Source: [Eubacterium] yurii subsp. margaretiae ATCC 43715 (GTDB lineage: Bacteria; Bacillota; Clostridia; Peptostreptococcales; Filifactoraceae). From it: a stretch of 64,000 nucleotides of DNA. Position 1 is the stretch's first letter, and every line of letters begins with the position of its first letter. Shown one piece after another: positions 56,131-64,000 of the stretch. The stretch covers positions 209,637-273,636 of the forward strand of contig GL405246.1 of the NCBI GenBank assembly GCA_000146855.1, given 5' to 3'. The position numbers and the translations under genes are program-made. The notes under the pieces were generated by a model that saw only the letters and a program-made list of their open reading frames with translations, did not search any database and was not told the DNA's origin.

Positions 56131-57061
56131 TTATGTTATTTGCTTTAAAATTTTAGTGATAAACCTCTTTGCGAAATCTTCCATTGTATTTTTATATTGT
56201 TTATTTGGCAGTTTTAATTCATATCTTTCGCTAACTAGCAGTGAATGTGGTGATCCTTCCAGCTTTTCTATAATAATGTAATTAATGTCTTCCGGTATCG
56301 GATAATAAATAACAAATAAATTTGTCTTAAACCTGTCACGTAACAGAGCAAGACTTTTATATTTCAAAATATCTCTGCTTAAATAATTTGATAATTTTTG
56401 TTCATTAAAGGGTATTTTTGAGTTTTTAGTATGCTTTTTGAACTCGATGATTGCCACAACTTCATTATTACTATCATAAAGCAAAGTATCAACATCTCCC
56501 GGCCAAAAAAAATTGTTGTTTTGACAAATAACCTTCTAATGAAGATGTGGAATAAATTAGTCCTGCTTTTCCAATAGATGCAGGTTTTTTCCTCAAATTT
56601 TTTATTTTATCTTGAATCTCCTCTACATTGTAGTAAGTAATTTTATTTGTATCTTTATTAGATAAATCAAGTTCTACAATATAGACCCCTTCATTTTCCC
56701 ACTCATTTTCATTGATATCTACAAACAACATATATTTTTCAATGATGTTTTGTTTTTTGAAGAATCTATACAATCTATTAGATTCTTCTTTACCATCGCA
56801 TTTTGATATTTCATGTAGTAATTGTGTAGTATTTTGCTGGTAAATACTATTAGTATCGCTTATTCTTTTTATCCAAACTTCATTGCAAATAGTTTCATTT
56901 TCCCAATTAACAAAAAAATCAAATGATGTAGAATATAAGCCATTTTGTACAAATATTTCAGATGAAAACCAATCTTCCGGATTACCACAAATTGTATTAA
57001 TTTGAGCTAATTGATTGCGATTTTTAGTTAATGCTAATATAGGTTTTCTGAGCATTTTCAC
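56131..57061 (-). pseudogene. PD-(D/E)XK nuclease-like gene split by a frameshift at a T8 tract
   Basis: Two overlapping-frame pieces (57061 to 56489, 190 codons; then 56484 to 56131) join into one protein of about 309 residues if one T is removed from the eight-T run at about 56505-56512 (minus strand). The joined sequence then reads FFWPGDVDTLLYD followed by VVAIIEFKKH, a PD-(D/E)XK-type nuclease core with Asp and Glu-x-Lys, where the current frame stops after FFLAGRC. It is the last gene of the restriction island, 30 bp after res. It may be a pseudogene, phase-variable, frameshift-expressed, or a sequencing error. Confidence 0.7.
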
Positions 57062-57090
57062 CCTCCTACTGTACTTTTAGTAAAATAGAT

Positions 57091-59751
57091 TTAAATAATA
57101 AATCTTTTAGACAAATTATCAAATGATGAATAAGTAGTTATCTCCTTCGAAGGAATAAACACATACTTCCATTCTTTTCTGCCATTTTCTTTCGCCCATT
57201 TGCTTACAACATTACAGTATTGGATTGCTCTTTTGCCCTTTGCAATAACGTCTGGATCATTAAGTTTATCTTCGCCCTTAACTTCAACAATATAGTAGGC
57301 TTCTTCTGTTTCAACAACAAAATCAGGTACATAGTGTCTTCCTCTGTTATAGGTAATGTTGAATTCCTTCTGTGCAGGTCTTAGCCAATTAATAACCTCA
57401 TCTTCCCGTTCTATAATTCTAGCAAAGATTAGTTCAGGATAAGAATCAAACTTAGCTGTTGAAAAAACCGCTTTTTTAATTCCTTTAAACATGATGGACC
57501 TGATATTATCCTGATAGTTAGCATAAAGATCCAATTTATCTTTCCAAGTATAAGTCTGTGATAAGTTGTAGTCTCTAGTCCCAACTACGGTTTCTTCAAG
57601 TAGTCCATTTTCTGCATAAAAGTGATCTGCTCTAATCATTTGCTGATAAATTCTATTTGCAATGTCTTTCTTGTTCATCATTACAATATTTTTCATATTA
57701 TGCGTTCCATACTTATTCTCATAATGCTCAAGCACCTGTGATATAAGTTTGAACAACAGAATAGAACATTTTTCATAGTCAATCTCAGGTTTTGTTCTTA
57801 GAATTTCCAGTATAATTTTTTTAGGATTATAGCCATCAAAATCAATAGCTTCGCCATCAATTCTTCTAGTGTCTGATAAGTCTTCTATATTTTGAATAAG
57901 TAGTTTTTTTTCGATTGGTACATGAGTAAATTCACTCAAATCTATATCAAAGTCCACAAATTCATATTCTTCCACCCCGGAGTCAAGAACCCTTAGTTTA
58001 GGAATTGGAATAAATTTATTCTTAGCTTTTTCGTGAGATTCTTCAACTATTGCATTTATCCAATGAGAAAATGGATTTTCATTTTCTTTATATACTTCTG
58101 CTAAGGCCTTATCCTCCTTCATTGTAGAAACAAGCTTTTGGACAACTTGAGACTTTAGCTCCTGTGTAAATTCTATATGTTTTGTGCTTTGAATTTCTTT
58201 TACAACTTCATCTTTGACAAATTGGACCGTTTTATTTATCAAATTTTCTGTTTCAGGACTTTGTGTGATTCCATAATCACCAGCTTTTTTTATTATATCT
58301 GCCATTTCTGTATCAAAAGCCATCTGAGTATAAGAAATATTGTTTTCAATTTCTTCTACCTTAATGACATTGCCTGCTTTAAAGATAGAATCTCCATTTT
58401 GAGCTTCATTGATAATATCTTGAAATTTATCATGTGCAGTTAAATATACAGCATCAACAATCTCATCGCCAGTTCTTTTACCATAAGGGAGTCTTAAGCC
58501 TCTACCGACCATCTGCTCACGAAGGACTTTTGAAGCAGCTGTTCTTAGCGGAACAATGGTATAAAGATTATTTACATCCCAACCTTCTTTTAACATATTG
58601 ACATGAATGACAATTTCAATAGGATTATCATAGTTTTCAACATCTAAAAGCAGTTTCGTATTTTCTTCACTTTCTGAACCTTTTTGTTTAGAGTGAACGA
58701 TGATTGTTTTATTGATGTAGGCTCCGTCTCTAAACTCTAAAGACTTGATATAGGATTCTACCCACTTAGCATGATCCGTATCCTTGCAAACAACCATCAT
58801 AAAAGGTTTTACTTTGTGAATAGGATTTTCATCCGTGCTATTGTTCATAACATAGGCTTCTATTTCTCGTTTTGTTCTTTCGTGAAGAAGTATTCCATCA
58901 TTTAGCATTACCTTATCAAGTTCTTCTTCTCCAAACTGATAAAAGTTAATGTCCAAGCGAGTACTTGCATAAGGAGTACGAGTATATCCATCTTCTATTG
59001 CTTTTGATAGAGGATATTCAAATACAACATTTTTAAAAGGTATTTGCTTTGAACCACTAGTTACAATTGGGGTAGCAGTAAGCTCTAAGCCCAGAAGAGG
59101 GTTGAGTTCATTGATTGCTTTCATACCTTTGTTTGCTCTATAATGATGTGATTCATCCATAATCACCACAAGGTCTGATAGATTTGATAAGTAATCGTAG
59201 AAAGAATCTCCAATAAATTCATTAATTTTCTTCATATTTGATTCTTCTTTATTGAACTTATCAATATTGAAAACAAAAATTCTAATATCTGATTCAAATA
59301 ATGAAATCTGTCTTGATTTATAATCATCATCTGTGACAATCTGTGGAGCAGTATGAAAACATCCAAGTCCATTAAATACATACTTAGGATTTGATTGGTC
59401 GGATAAATCCTTTTTTAATTTTTCATAGATGGTGGTATTTGGTGCTACGACAAAAAAGTTCTTTATATTGTGCTGTGTATAAAGATAAGCGATAAAAGCA
59501 CCCATAAGTCTAGTTTTACCAACACCTGTTGCAAGTGCAAAGGTAAGAGACATAAAGTCTCGCTCAAAATCTGTACATATAGGATAGAGAGTATGAACAG
59601 CGCCTAAAGCCAATCTTAGGTTCATTCCTTTTTGTACATTAATAGAAGTCATGATTTCTTCTATGATTTTAAGCGACTCTTTCTGTGGTTTTCTAAGGGA
59701 CATTACTCCACTAATATAGTCTGTAGTATATTGAGGAAAAATAGTATTCAT
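57091..59751 (-). CDS. Type III restriction enzyme Res subunit
   Basis: This helicase-nuclease of 886 residues cleaves DNA with the Mod subunit. The SF2 helicase shows Walker A ATGVGKTRLMGAF near residue 80, Walker B VVIMDESHH, ELTATPI, and the motif region MVGRGLRLPYG. At the C terminus the nuclease core is PDFVVETEEAYYIVEVKGED (Asp and Glu-x-Lys). ATG 59751 follows GGAGG by 9 nt and lies 4 bp after the mod stop, so the two are coupled. Confidence 0.93.
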   Translation of the reverse strand: MNTIFPQYTTDYISGVMSLRKPQKESLKIIEEIMTSINVQKGMNLRLALGAVHTLYPICTDFERDFMSLTFALATGVGKTRLMGAFIAYLYTQHNIKNFFVVAPNTTIYEKLKKDLSDQSNPKYVFNGLGCFHTAPQIVTDDDYKSRQISLFESDIRIFVFNIDKFNKEESNMKKINEFIGDSFYDYLSNLSDLVVIMDESHHYRANKGMKAINELNPLLGLELTATPIVTSGSKQIPFKNVVFEYPLSKAIEDGYTRTPYASTRLDINFYQFGEEELDKVMLNDGILLHERTKREIEAYVMNNSTDENPIHKVKPFMMVVCKDTDHAKWVESYIKSLEFRDGAYINKTIIVHSKQKGSESEENTKLLLDVENYDNPIEIVIHVNMLKEGWDVNNLYTIVPLRTAASKVLREQMVGRGLRLPYGKRTGDEIVDAVYLTAHDKFQDIINEAQNGDSIFKAGNVIKVEEIENNISYTQMAFDTEMADIIKKAGDYGITQSPETENLINKTVQFVKDEVVKEIQSTKHIEFTQELKSQVVQKLVSTMKEDKALAEVYKENENPFSHWINAIVEESHEKAKNKFIPIPKLRVLDSGVEEYEFVDFDIDLSEFTHVPIEKKLLIQNIEDLSDTRRIDGEAIDFDGYNPKKIILEILRTKPEIDYEKCSILLFKLISQVLEHYENKYGTHNMKNIVMMNKKDIANRIYQQMIRADHFYAENGLLEETVVGTRDYNLSQTYTWKDKLDLYANYQDNIRSIMFKGIKKAVFSTAKFDSYPELIFARIIEREDEVINWLRPAQKEFNITYNRGRHYVPDFVVETEEAYYIVEVKGEDKLNDPDVIAKGKRAIQYCNVVSKWAKENGRKEWKYVFIPSKEITTYSSFDNLSKRFII

Positions 59752-59755
59752 CTTC

Positions 59756-61327
59756 TTAATCCTCCTCATCTTCATATATTGGTGGATTTACAATATTTAA
59801 GTTATAGTTTTCCTTTCCAAACTCACATCTTGAAAGTAACATCTGAGGAATTTTCTTGATAGTGATATTGGGATATAGTTTATCCAGTCCATTCTCAAAG
59901 GATTTACAAGCAATAATAAGATACTCATCATCTTCCATGGTTGACTTAATCGAATCAAGATAAGCTGTATTTAGGTGTTTAGTTGTCACAAAAAGGTATG
60001 ACGATTCATTTCCTTTTGATTGTTTCCAGAAAAGTTCCCTATCCAGTTCATAAGAAAAGCCTTCATGTAATGCTACAGCAGAGGCAAGCATATCCGCATT
60101 ATATTCTCTATTTATAACATACTCATCAAAGTCGTCTTTGTTAATAAGAGTAGGGGCAAGTTCATAAAACTTATATGCACCGCCACCTTGCCAGTTAACA
60201 GCCTTAGAAATACCGCCTTGATCACTTCCATCAATAACCTTATCTAGTCTCAATTTACAGTGAGTATAGGCATGCTCTCCCATTTCAATACCGATGTATT
60301 TTCTATTCATTTTATGAGCAACTGCTGCAGTTGTGCCTGAACCAAGGAAGGAGTCTAAGACTAGATCACCTTTATCACTAGCAAGTGTTAGAACTCTTTC
60401 GATTAAGCGTTCAGGCTTTGGTGTGCCAAAAACCGACACTGAATCAATTTGTTTGACTTCTTTTTTTGCTTCTTGATTATCACCAACTTCATCTCTAAAC
60501 CATAGAGTAGTTGGTACAAAACCATCCTTCACATCAGTTAAAAAGCGTTTATACCTTGGTATATTGGAGCCTTTATCTCCAAACCAAATTCTATTATCTG
60601 CTATTAGCTCAGACATTTTCTTCTCTGAAAATCTCCACGAGGTTCCTGCTGGTGGCATTACAACCCTTCCCGATGGTGTTGTTATTGGATATATATCTTT
60701 TTCATTTGGAGTTTTGGCATGACATGGACCAGATGCCCAAACTCCTCTTGGATCATTATCTGGATTAGTATATCCCTTTCTGCTTTCATCTGATCTAGGT
60801 AGTAGATTTGGTTTCCAAGATTCTTTGTTTTTTGCATAGACCAAAATAAAATCATGGTTGTCGGAAAACCATCTAGCGTCATTTGCTCTTGTGTGTTTCT
60901 TATGCCATATGCAGGTATTAACGAAATTATTCCTACCAAAAATTTCATCACATAGAACTTTCAAATAATGTCCTTCATCATCATCGATACTTATCCAAAT
61001 GCTACCATCATCAGAGAGTAGATTTCTTAATATCTCAAGTCTTGGTTTTATAAGTGATAACCATGTAGAATGCTCAAGGTTGTCGTCATAATGTTCAAAT
61101 GCTGAACCTGTGTTATAAGGTGGATCGATATAGATACATTTTACTTTTCCGGAATATTTTGATTCAAGTGATTTAAGTGCTAATAGATTGTCACCATGAA
61201 TGATCATATTTTCTGTATCTGGATTATTTATGCAATTTGATTTTTCTTTATCTTCTATTAGAATTCTTGGCTCGATTTTTATCTCTTCCCCTTTGCCCAG
61301 CCAAGTTAGTTCTAGTTTGTTAGACAT
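59756..61327 (-). CDS. Type III DNA adenine methyltransferase Mod subunit
   Basis: This 523-residue N6-adenine methyltransferase protects DNA and gives target specificity to Res. It has the beta-type order: catalytic DPPYNTG (IYIDPPYNTGSAFEHYD) near residue 87, a central variable target-recognition region, then the SAM motif DSFLGSGTT near residue 330. GGAGG precedes ATG 61327 by 8 nt; the frame is open to 61354. It heads the minus-strand island mod-res-nuclease. No simple-sequence repeat was seen inside it. Confidence 0.95.
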   Translation of the reverse strand: MSNKLELTWLGKGEEIKIEPRILIEDKEKSNCINNPDTENMIIHGDNLLALKSLESKYSGKVKCIYIDPPYNTGSAFEHYDDNLEHSTWLSLIKPRLEILRNLLSDDGSIWISIDDDEGHYLKVLCDEIFGRNNFVNTCIWHKKHTRANDARWFSDNHDFILVYAKNKESWKPNLLPRSDESRKGYTNPDNDPRGVWASGPCHAKTPNEKDIYPITTPSGRVVMPPAGTSWRFSEKKMSELIADNRIWFGDKGSNIPRYKRFLTDVKDGFVPTTLWFRDEVGDNQEAKKEVKQIDSVSVFGTPKPERLIERVLTLASDKGDLVLDSFLGSGTTAAVAHKMNRKYIGIEMGEHAYTHCKLRLDKVIDGSDQGGISKAVNWQGGGAYKFYELAPTLINKDDFDEYVINREYNADMLASAVALHEGFSYELDRELFWKQSKGNESSYLFVTTKHLNTAYLDSIKSTMEDDEYLIIACKSFENGLDKLYPNITIKKIPQMLLSRCEFGKENYNLNIVNPPIYEDEED

Positions 61328-61404
61328 CAACTTTTCCTCCTCAGTAAACTCCAATACATCATTTGGAGTTCAGTCTAAACAATAGACAAATGCTTTCTGT
61401 TTTA

Positions 61405-61551
61405 TATAATGCAATATATTGTACGTTTTTCATTTTTGCTATGATATTGGCAGATATTTTAGTATCTCATCAAGTCTTGATTGGAGAGGTCTTTTTCCAT
61501 CATCTTATGTAAAAGTTTTTTTTGTAACTTATAGTCATAATCTATCTCCAT
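61405..61551 (-). pseudogene. Decayed small HTH regulator upstream of mod
   Basis: From ATG 61551 the minus strand reads MEIDYDYKLQKKLLHKMMEK and on to a stop after about 30 residues (DLSNQDLMRY). In the same frame the next codons give NICQYHSKNEKRT, which together resemble a YozG/XRE-type regulator of the pattern often found before restriction genes. A promoter lies upstream. The identification is weak because the fold is short and interrupted. Confidence 0.3.
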
Positions 61552-61565
61552 TTACACTTTTAACA

Positions 61566-61594
61566 ATTATATCATATTTATGTGATTATCTAAA
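61566..61594 (-). promoter_or_regulatory. Promoter reading toward the restriction island
   Basis: On the minus strand, TTTAGA (61589-61594), 17 bp, TATAAT (61566-61571). It would transcribe the decayed regulator and possibly mod-res. Confidence 0.65.
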
Positions 61595-61621
61595 CGGATT
61601 ATTAAAATAAATATTCGTATC

Positions 61622-61659
61622 AAATCTCTCATATTAGCATTTTTGCCTGTGTGAGATTT
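61622..61659 (+). terminator. Hairpin between the restriction island and nhaC
   Basis: AAATCTC (61622-61628) pairs with GAGATTT (61653-61659), followed by a T-rich run. No plus-strand gene precedes it, so it may be a leftover of a lost gene. Confidence 0.5.
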
Positions 61660-61801
61660 TTTATATTTTTACCAGAAAAGTTGTCATGAGCCTCTCTTAG
61701 AGCATAGGATATTAGAGCAATAATGCCAGTTATAACTTTTTTTATTTAGTATTGAACTTACTATTGTAATTTACGCTTTAGTAAAAAAGTATAAATTATT
61801 A

Positions 61802-61829
61802 TTGAAAAACTGAAAAATAATGATATAAT
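61802..61829 (+). promoter_or_regulatory. Probable promoter of nhaC
   Basis: TTGAAA (61802-61807), 16 bp, TATAAT (61824-61829). It leaves a leader of about 190 nt before the nhaC start; no riboswitch was recognised in it. Confidence 0.6.
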
Positions 61830-62023
61830 TAAGCAATTAATTAAGTTTTGCCGTTTAATAGTCAGATAAGTTCAAAATATGTATTTTTAATTGAAAAACT
61901 AAAAGTATATCAGTATCAAGATTATATTTTATGAAATTATTAAAATCAATTTTCAAAGTATAGATATAAGTCTGAGTTGATATTTTTAAAACGGCGTTTT
62001 ATATTTTAGAAAGGGTGATTAGT

Positions 62024-63532
62024 TTGGATTTTGGTGTATTGTCAATAGTGCCTCCTCTTGTAGCGATAATACTGGCACTTATAACCAAGGAAGTTATTTC
62101 TTCCCTTATGCTTGGGATTTTTGTTGGTGGAGTTATATTTACAAAGGGAAATTTATTGGAAGCTGTGCAGACTGTATTTACTCTTATGGGCACTAAGCTT
62201 GGAGAAAACGGACTTATGATTTTGTTCTTATCCTTGCTGGGCGCTCTTGTTACCGTTATGAACAGAGCAGGTGGCTCTTTTGCCTATGGAAAATGGGCAG
62301 GTGAAAAGATTAAGACTAAGTGGGCTGCAAAGTTATCCACTGCAATCTTGGGAATTATTATCTTCATAGATGACTATTTCAACTGTCTTACAATAGGTGC
62401 GGTAATGAAGCCTATTACAGATAAAAACAAGGTGTCTCGTGCAAAACTGGCTTATATTATAGACTCTACAGCTGCACCTGTGTGTATAATAGCGCCTGTG
62501 TCAAGTTGGGCGGCGTCTGTAGTATCTAATATCGGCTCAGCTAATGTGGATAATCCTATGGGAGTATTTATCTCTACTATACCTTTTAATCTTTATGCAC
62601 TGATTGCTATTTTTTCAGTATTTTTCTTTTCTATAGTGAGCTTCGACATAGGACCTATGGCGAAGTTTGAGATTGAAGATACGTCTAAGATGAACGGCAT
62701 GGTAGATGAAGAGGATTTGAAACATAGCGAAAACGGAAAGGTAATTGACTTGGTTTTACCTGTGCTTGTACTTATTGCAGTTACAATATTTTTCATGCTT
62801 AAGACAGGTGAATACTTCGATGGCAAGGGTATTTCTCTAAAGGATGCCTTCGGTAATTCATCGGTAAATATATCTCTTGCGCTTGGCTCAGCTATAGCAC
62901 TTTTTGTAGCCTTTATCATGTTTATACCGAGAAAACTCTTGGGATTTAGAGAATTTATGGACTGTATTACTGAGGGAGTCAAATCCATGGTTGGAGCAAT
63001 GATAATACTCACTCTTGCTTGGACTATAGGTGGAATTACTAAGGAAGATTATCTAAATACCGGAGGATTTGTAGCACATCAACTATCATCAAATAATATT
63101 CCGATTTGGATTTTCCCTGCGATTATATTTATAGTTGCAGCGTTTTTGGCATTTTCTACAGGTACTGCATGGGGAACATTCGGTATTTTGATTCCGATAA
63201 TAGTGCCTATAATAGTGAAGATGGACGCTATGAATCATATATCTATAATACTTGCCTCTATTTTTTCCGGCTCTGTGTTTGGAGACCACTGCTCACCTAT
63301 ATCGGATACTACGATACTTTCATCAGCAGGGGCAAACTGTCACCACATTGACCATGTGTCATCCCAATTGCCTTATGCCTTTATATCAGCAGGAGCTTCT
63401 TTTGCCGGCTTTATAGTAGGCGGCTATTTCAATAATCCTATAATAGCCTTGCTATGCACATTGGCAGTGTTTCTATTACTGATATATGTTGCAAAGAATA
63501 GAACATATAAGAAAATAAAAGCAAAAGGATGA
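62024..63532 (+). CDS. Na+/H+ antiporter, NhaC family
   Basis: This 502-residue membrane protein has about twelve helices. Blocks of the NhaC family are IVPPLVAIILALITKEVISS at the N terminus, IFIDDYFNCLTIGAVM with a membrane Asp pair, SPISDTTILSSAGA near residue 425, and FSTGTAWGTFG. It probably exchanges sodium or a related cation-coupled solute for protons; some relatives exchange organic acids. TTG 62024 follows AAAGGG by 8 nt; a GTG at 62015 overlaps that site. Confidence 0.9.
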   Translation: MDFGVLSIVPPLVAIILALITKEVISSLMLGIFVGGVIFTKGNLLEAVQTVFTLMGTKLGENGLMILFLSLLGALVTVMNRAGGSFAYGKWAGEKIKTKWAAKLSTAILGIIIFIDDYFNCLTIGAVMKPITDKNKVSRAKLAYIIDSTAAPVCIIAPVSSWAASVVSNIGSANVDNPMGVFISTIPFNLYALIAIFSVFFFSIVSFDIGPMAKFEIEDTSKMNGMVDEEDLKHSENGKVIDLVLPVLVLIAVTIFFMLKTGEYFDGKGISLKDAFGNSSVNISLALGSAIALFVAFIMFIPRKLLGFREFMDCITEGVKSMVGAMIILTLAWTIGGITKEDYLNTGGFVAHQLSSNNIPIWIFPAIIFIVAAFLAFSTGTAWGTFGILIPIIVPIIVKMDAMNHISIILASIFSGSVFGDHCSPISDTTILSSAGANCHHIDHVSSQLPYAFISAGASFAGFIVGGYFNNPIIALLCTLAVFLLLIYVAKNRTYKKIKAKG

Positions 63533-63619
63533 TTATTGCAAAAGATTTTAGACAGATATAGCCTTAAGTTAAAAGTATCTATGATATAAAACTATATTAA
63601 GGTAAATACTGATGGCAAA

Positions 63620-63736
63620 TAATACTAAAAATCAATTAAATAGTTCTAAAAACATAGTAATGATGCTTGTTGAAAACTAAAAAACAATATTTCAATAAAT
63701 CAAAGTACATGAAATTATAAACGATGATTAGTATAA
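63620..63736 (+). repeat. Dispersed roughly 117-bp intergenic repeat
   Basis: It starts TAATACTAAAAATCAATTAA and ends AACGATGATTAGTATAA, 117 bp. Confidence 0.83.
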
Positions 63737-63757
63737 TTCACTATAAAGAATAAGCAA

Positions 63758-63802
63758 TAAAAAAAGGGCTGTGGAAATTTCATTTTCCAACAGCCCTTTT
63801 TT
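63758..63802. terminator. Two-way terminator downstream of nhaC
   Basis: AAAAAAGGGCTGT pairs with ACAGCCCTTTTTT, with the stem continuing as GGAAA/TTTCC across a central loop. It serves nhaC and probably the minus-strand gene beyond. Confidence 0.92.
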
Positions 63803-63829
63803 ACTTAAGTCTATTTAAAATATGGATTT

Positions 63830-63947
63830 TATACTAAAAATTCATTAAATAGCCATGCAATTACTTTTCAACAAAGTTATTATAATCTAAATTATATATT
63901 GTCGCTTTAAAATAAATACTTGTAATTATAAATGCTGATTAGTATTA
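63830..63947 (+). repeat. Dispersed roughly 117-bp intergenic repeat
   Basis: It starts TATACTAAAAATTCATTAAA and ends AATGCTGATTAGTATTA, 118 bp. It sits between the terminator and the stop of the minus-strand gene. Confidence 0.83.
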
Positions 63948-63956
63948 TCTGCCTTT

Positions 63957-64000
63957 TTACAGGTCATCTTCTATTACTGTAGATTTTGCATAGGCTGATA
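63957..64000 (-). CDS. C-terminal end of a gene running out of the window
   Basis: The minus strand from 64000 reads SAYAKSTVIEDDL and a TAA stop at 63957-63959. Frame, stop and the nearby terminator fit the tail of a real gene, but 13 residues are too few to identify it. Confidence 0.5.
   Translation of the reverse strand, partial: SAYAKSTVIEDDL

Noticed and set aside
61419..61610. 63-codon plus-strand frame upstream of the restriction island
   Set aside because: No ribosome site and no recognisable protein character; the opposite strand gives a better though decayed gene.

Overview
The window is a very AT-rich chromosomal segment from a low-GC anaerobic Firmicute, most likely a clostridium of the Peptostreptococcaceae type. 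That placement is inferred from protein character (clostridial pilus operon, DegV pair, DUF512 radical-SAM protein, ECF transporter component, RelQ) and from strong AT-rich codon use. No rRNA, tRNA, CRISPR array, phage or insertion-sequence transposase was recognised.

Layout. 0-1.4 kb: siroheme/tetrapyrrole genes (hemC and a precorrin-2 dehydrogenase domain), minus strand. 1.5-6.2 kb: a type IV pilus operon (pilC-like, four small pilin or pilus proteins, pilT). 6.4-14.2 kb: a transglutaminase, ybeY, a GNAT, a membrane methyltransferase, a DUF421 protein and a heterodimeric ABC exporter. 14.9-19.9 kb: tgt, a diguanylate cyclase, two DegV fatty-acid-binding proteins and an ECF S component. 20.3-23.2 kb: uvrA. 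23.5-28.2 kb: a FeoB-associated peptide, two secreted proteins divergent from a BlaI/M56 sensor pair, and a coiled-coil protein. 28.7-36.2 kb: an Lgt-family paralogue, pyrH-frr, smpB-relQ-mltG-like, and a lipid II flippase-like protein. 36.7-42.7 kb: acyl carrier protein, then a reduced division cluster (ftsW, murG, ftsQ, ftsZ, nrdR). 43-50.7 kb: a DUF512 protein, a MoxR/VWA pair, and a soluble trio (cytosolic substrate-binding-like protein, HypB/UreG-like GTPase, ABC ATPase without a permease). 50.8-56 kb: an orphan response regulator, glgB and brnQ. 56-61.6 kb: a type III restriction-modification island with a frameshifted third nuclease gene and a decayed regulator. 62-64 kb: an NhaC-type antiporter and the tail of one further gene.

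The most interesting points are these. (1) Five colinear genes at 44.7-50.7 kb look like a metal-cofactor or protein-activation machine built from AAA+, VWA, solute-binding, G3E-GTPase and ABC-ATPase parts, with no membrane permease. (2) A 69-bp in-frame insertion bounded by 31-bp direct repeats lies immediately after the Walker A motif of PilT. (3) A T8 tract splits a PD-(D/E)XK nuclease gene in the restriction island. (4) A family of roughly 117-bp (and 90-115-bp) intergenic repeats with TAATACTAA-type inverted ends is scattered through many spacers.

All family assignments come from reading the sequences by eye; no database search was possible.
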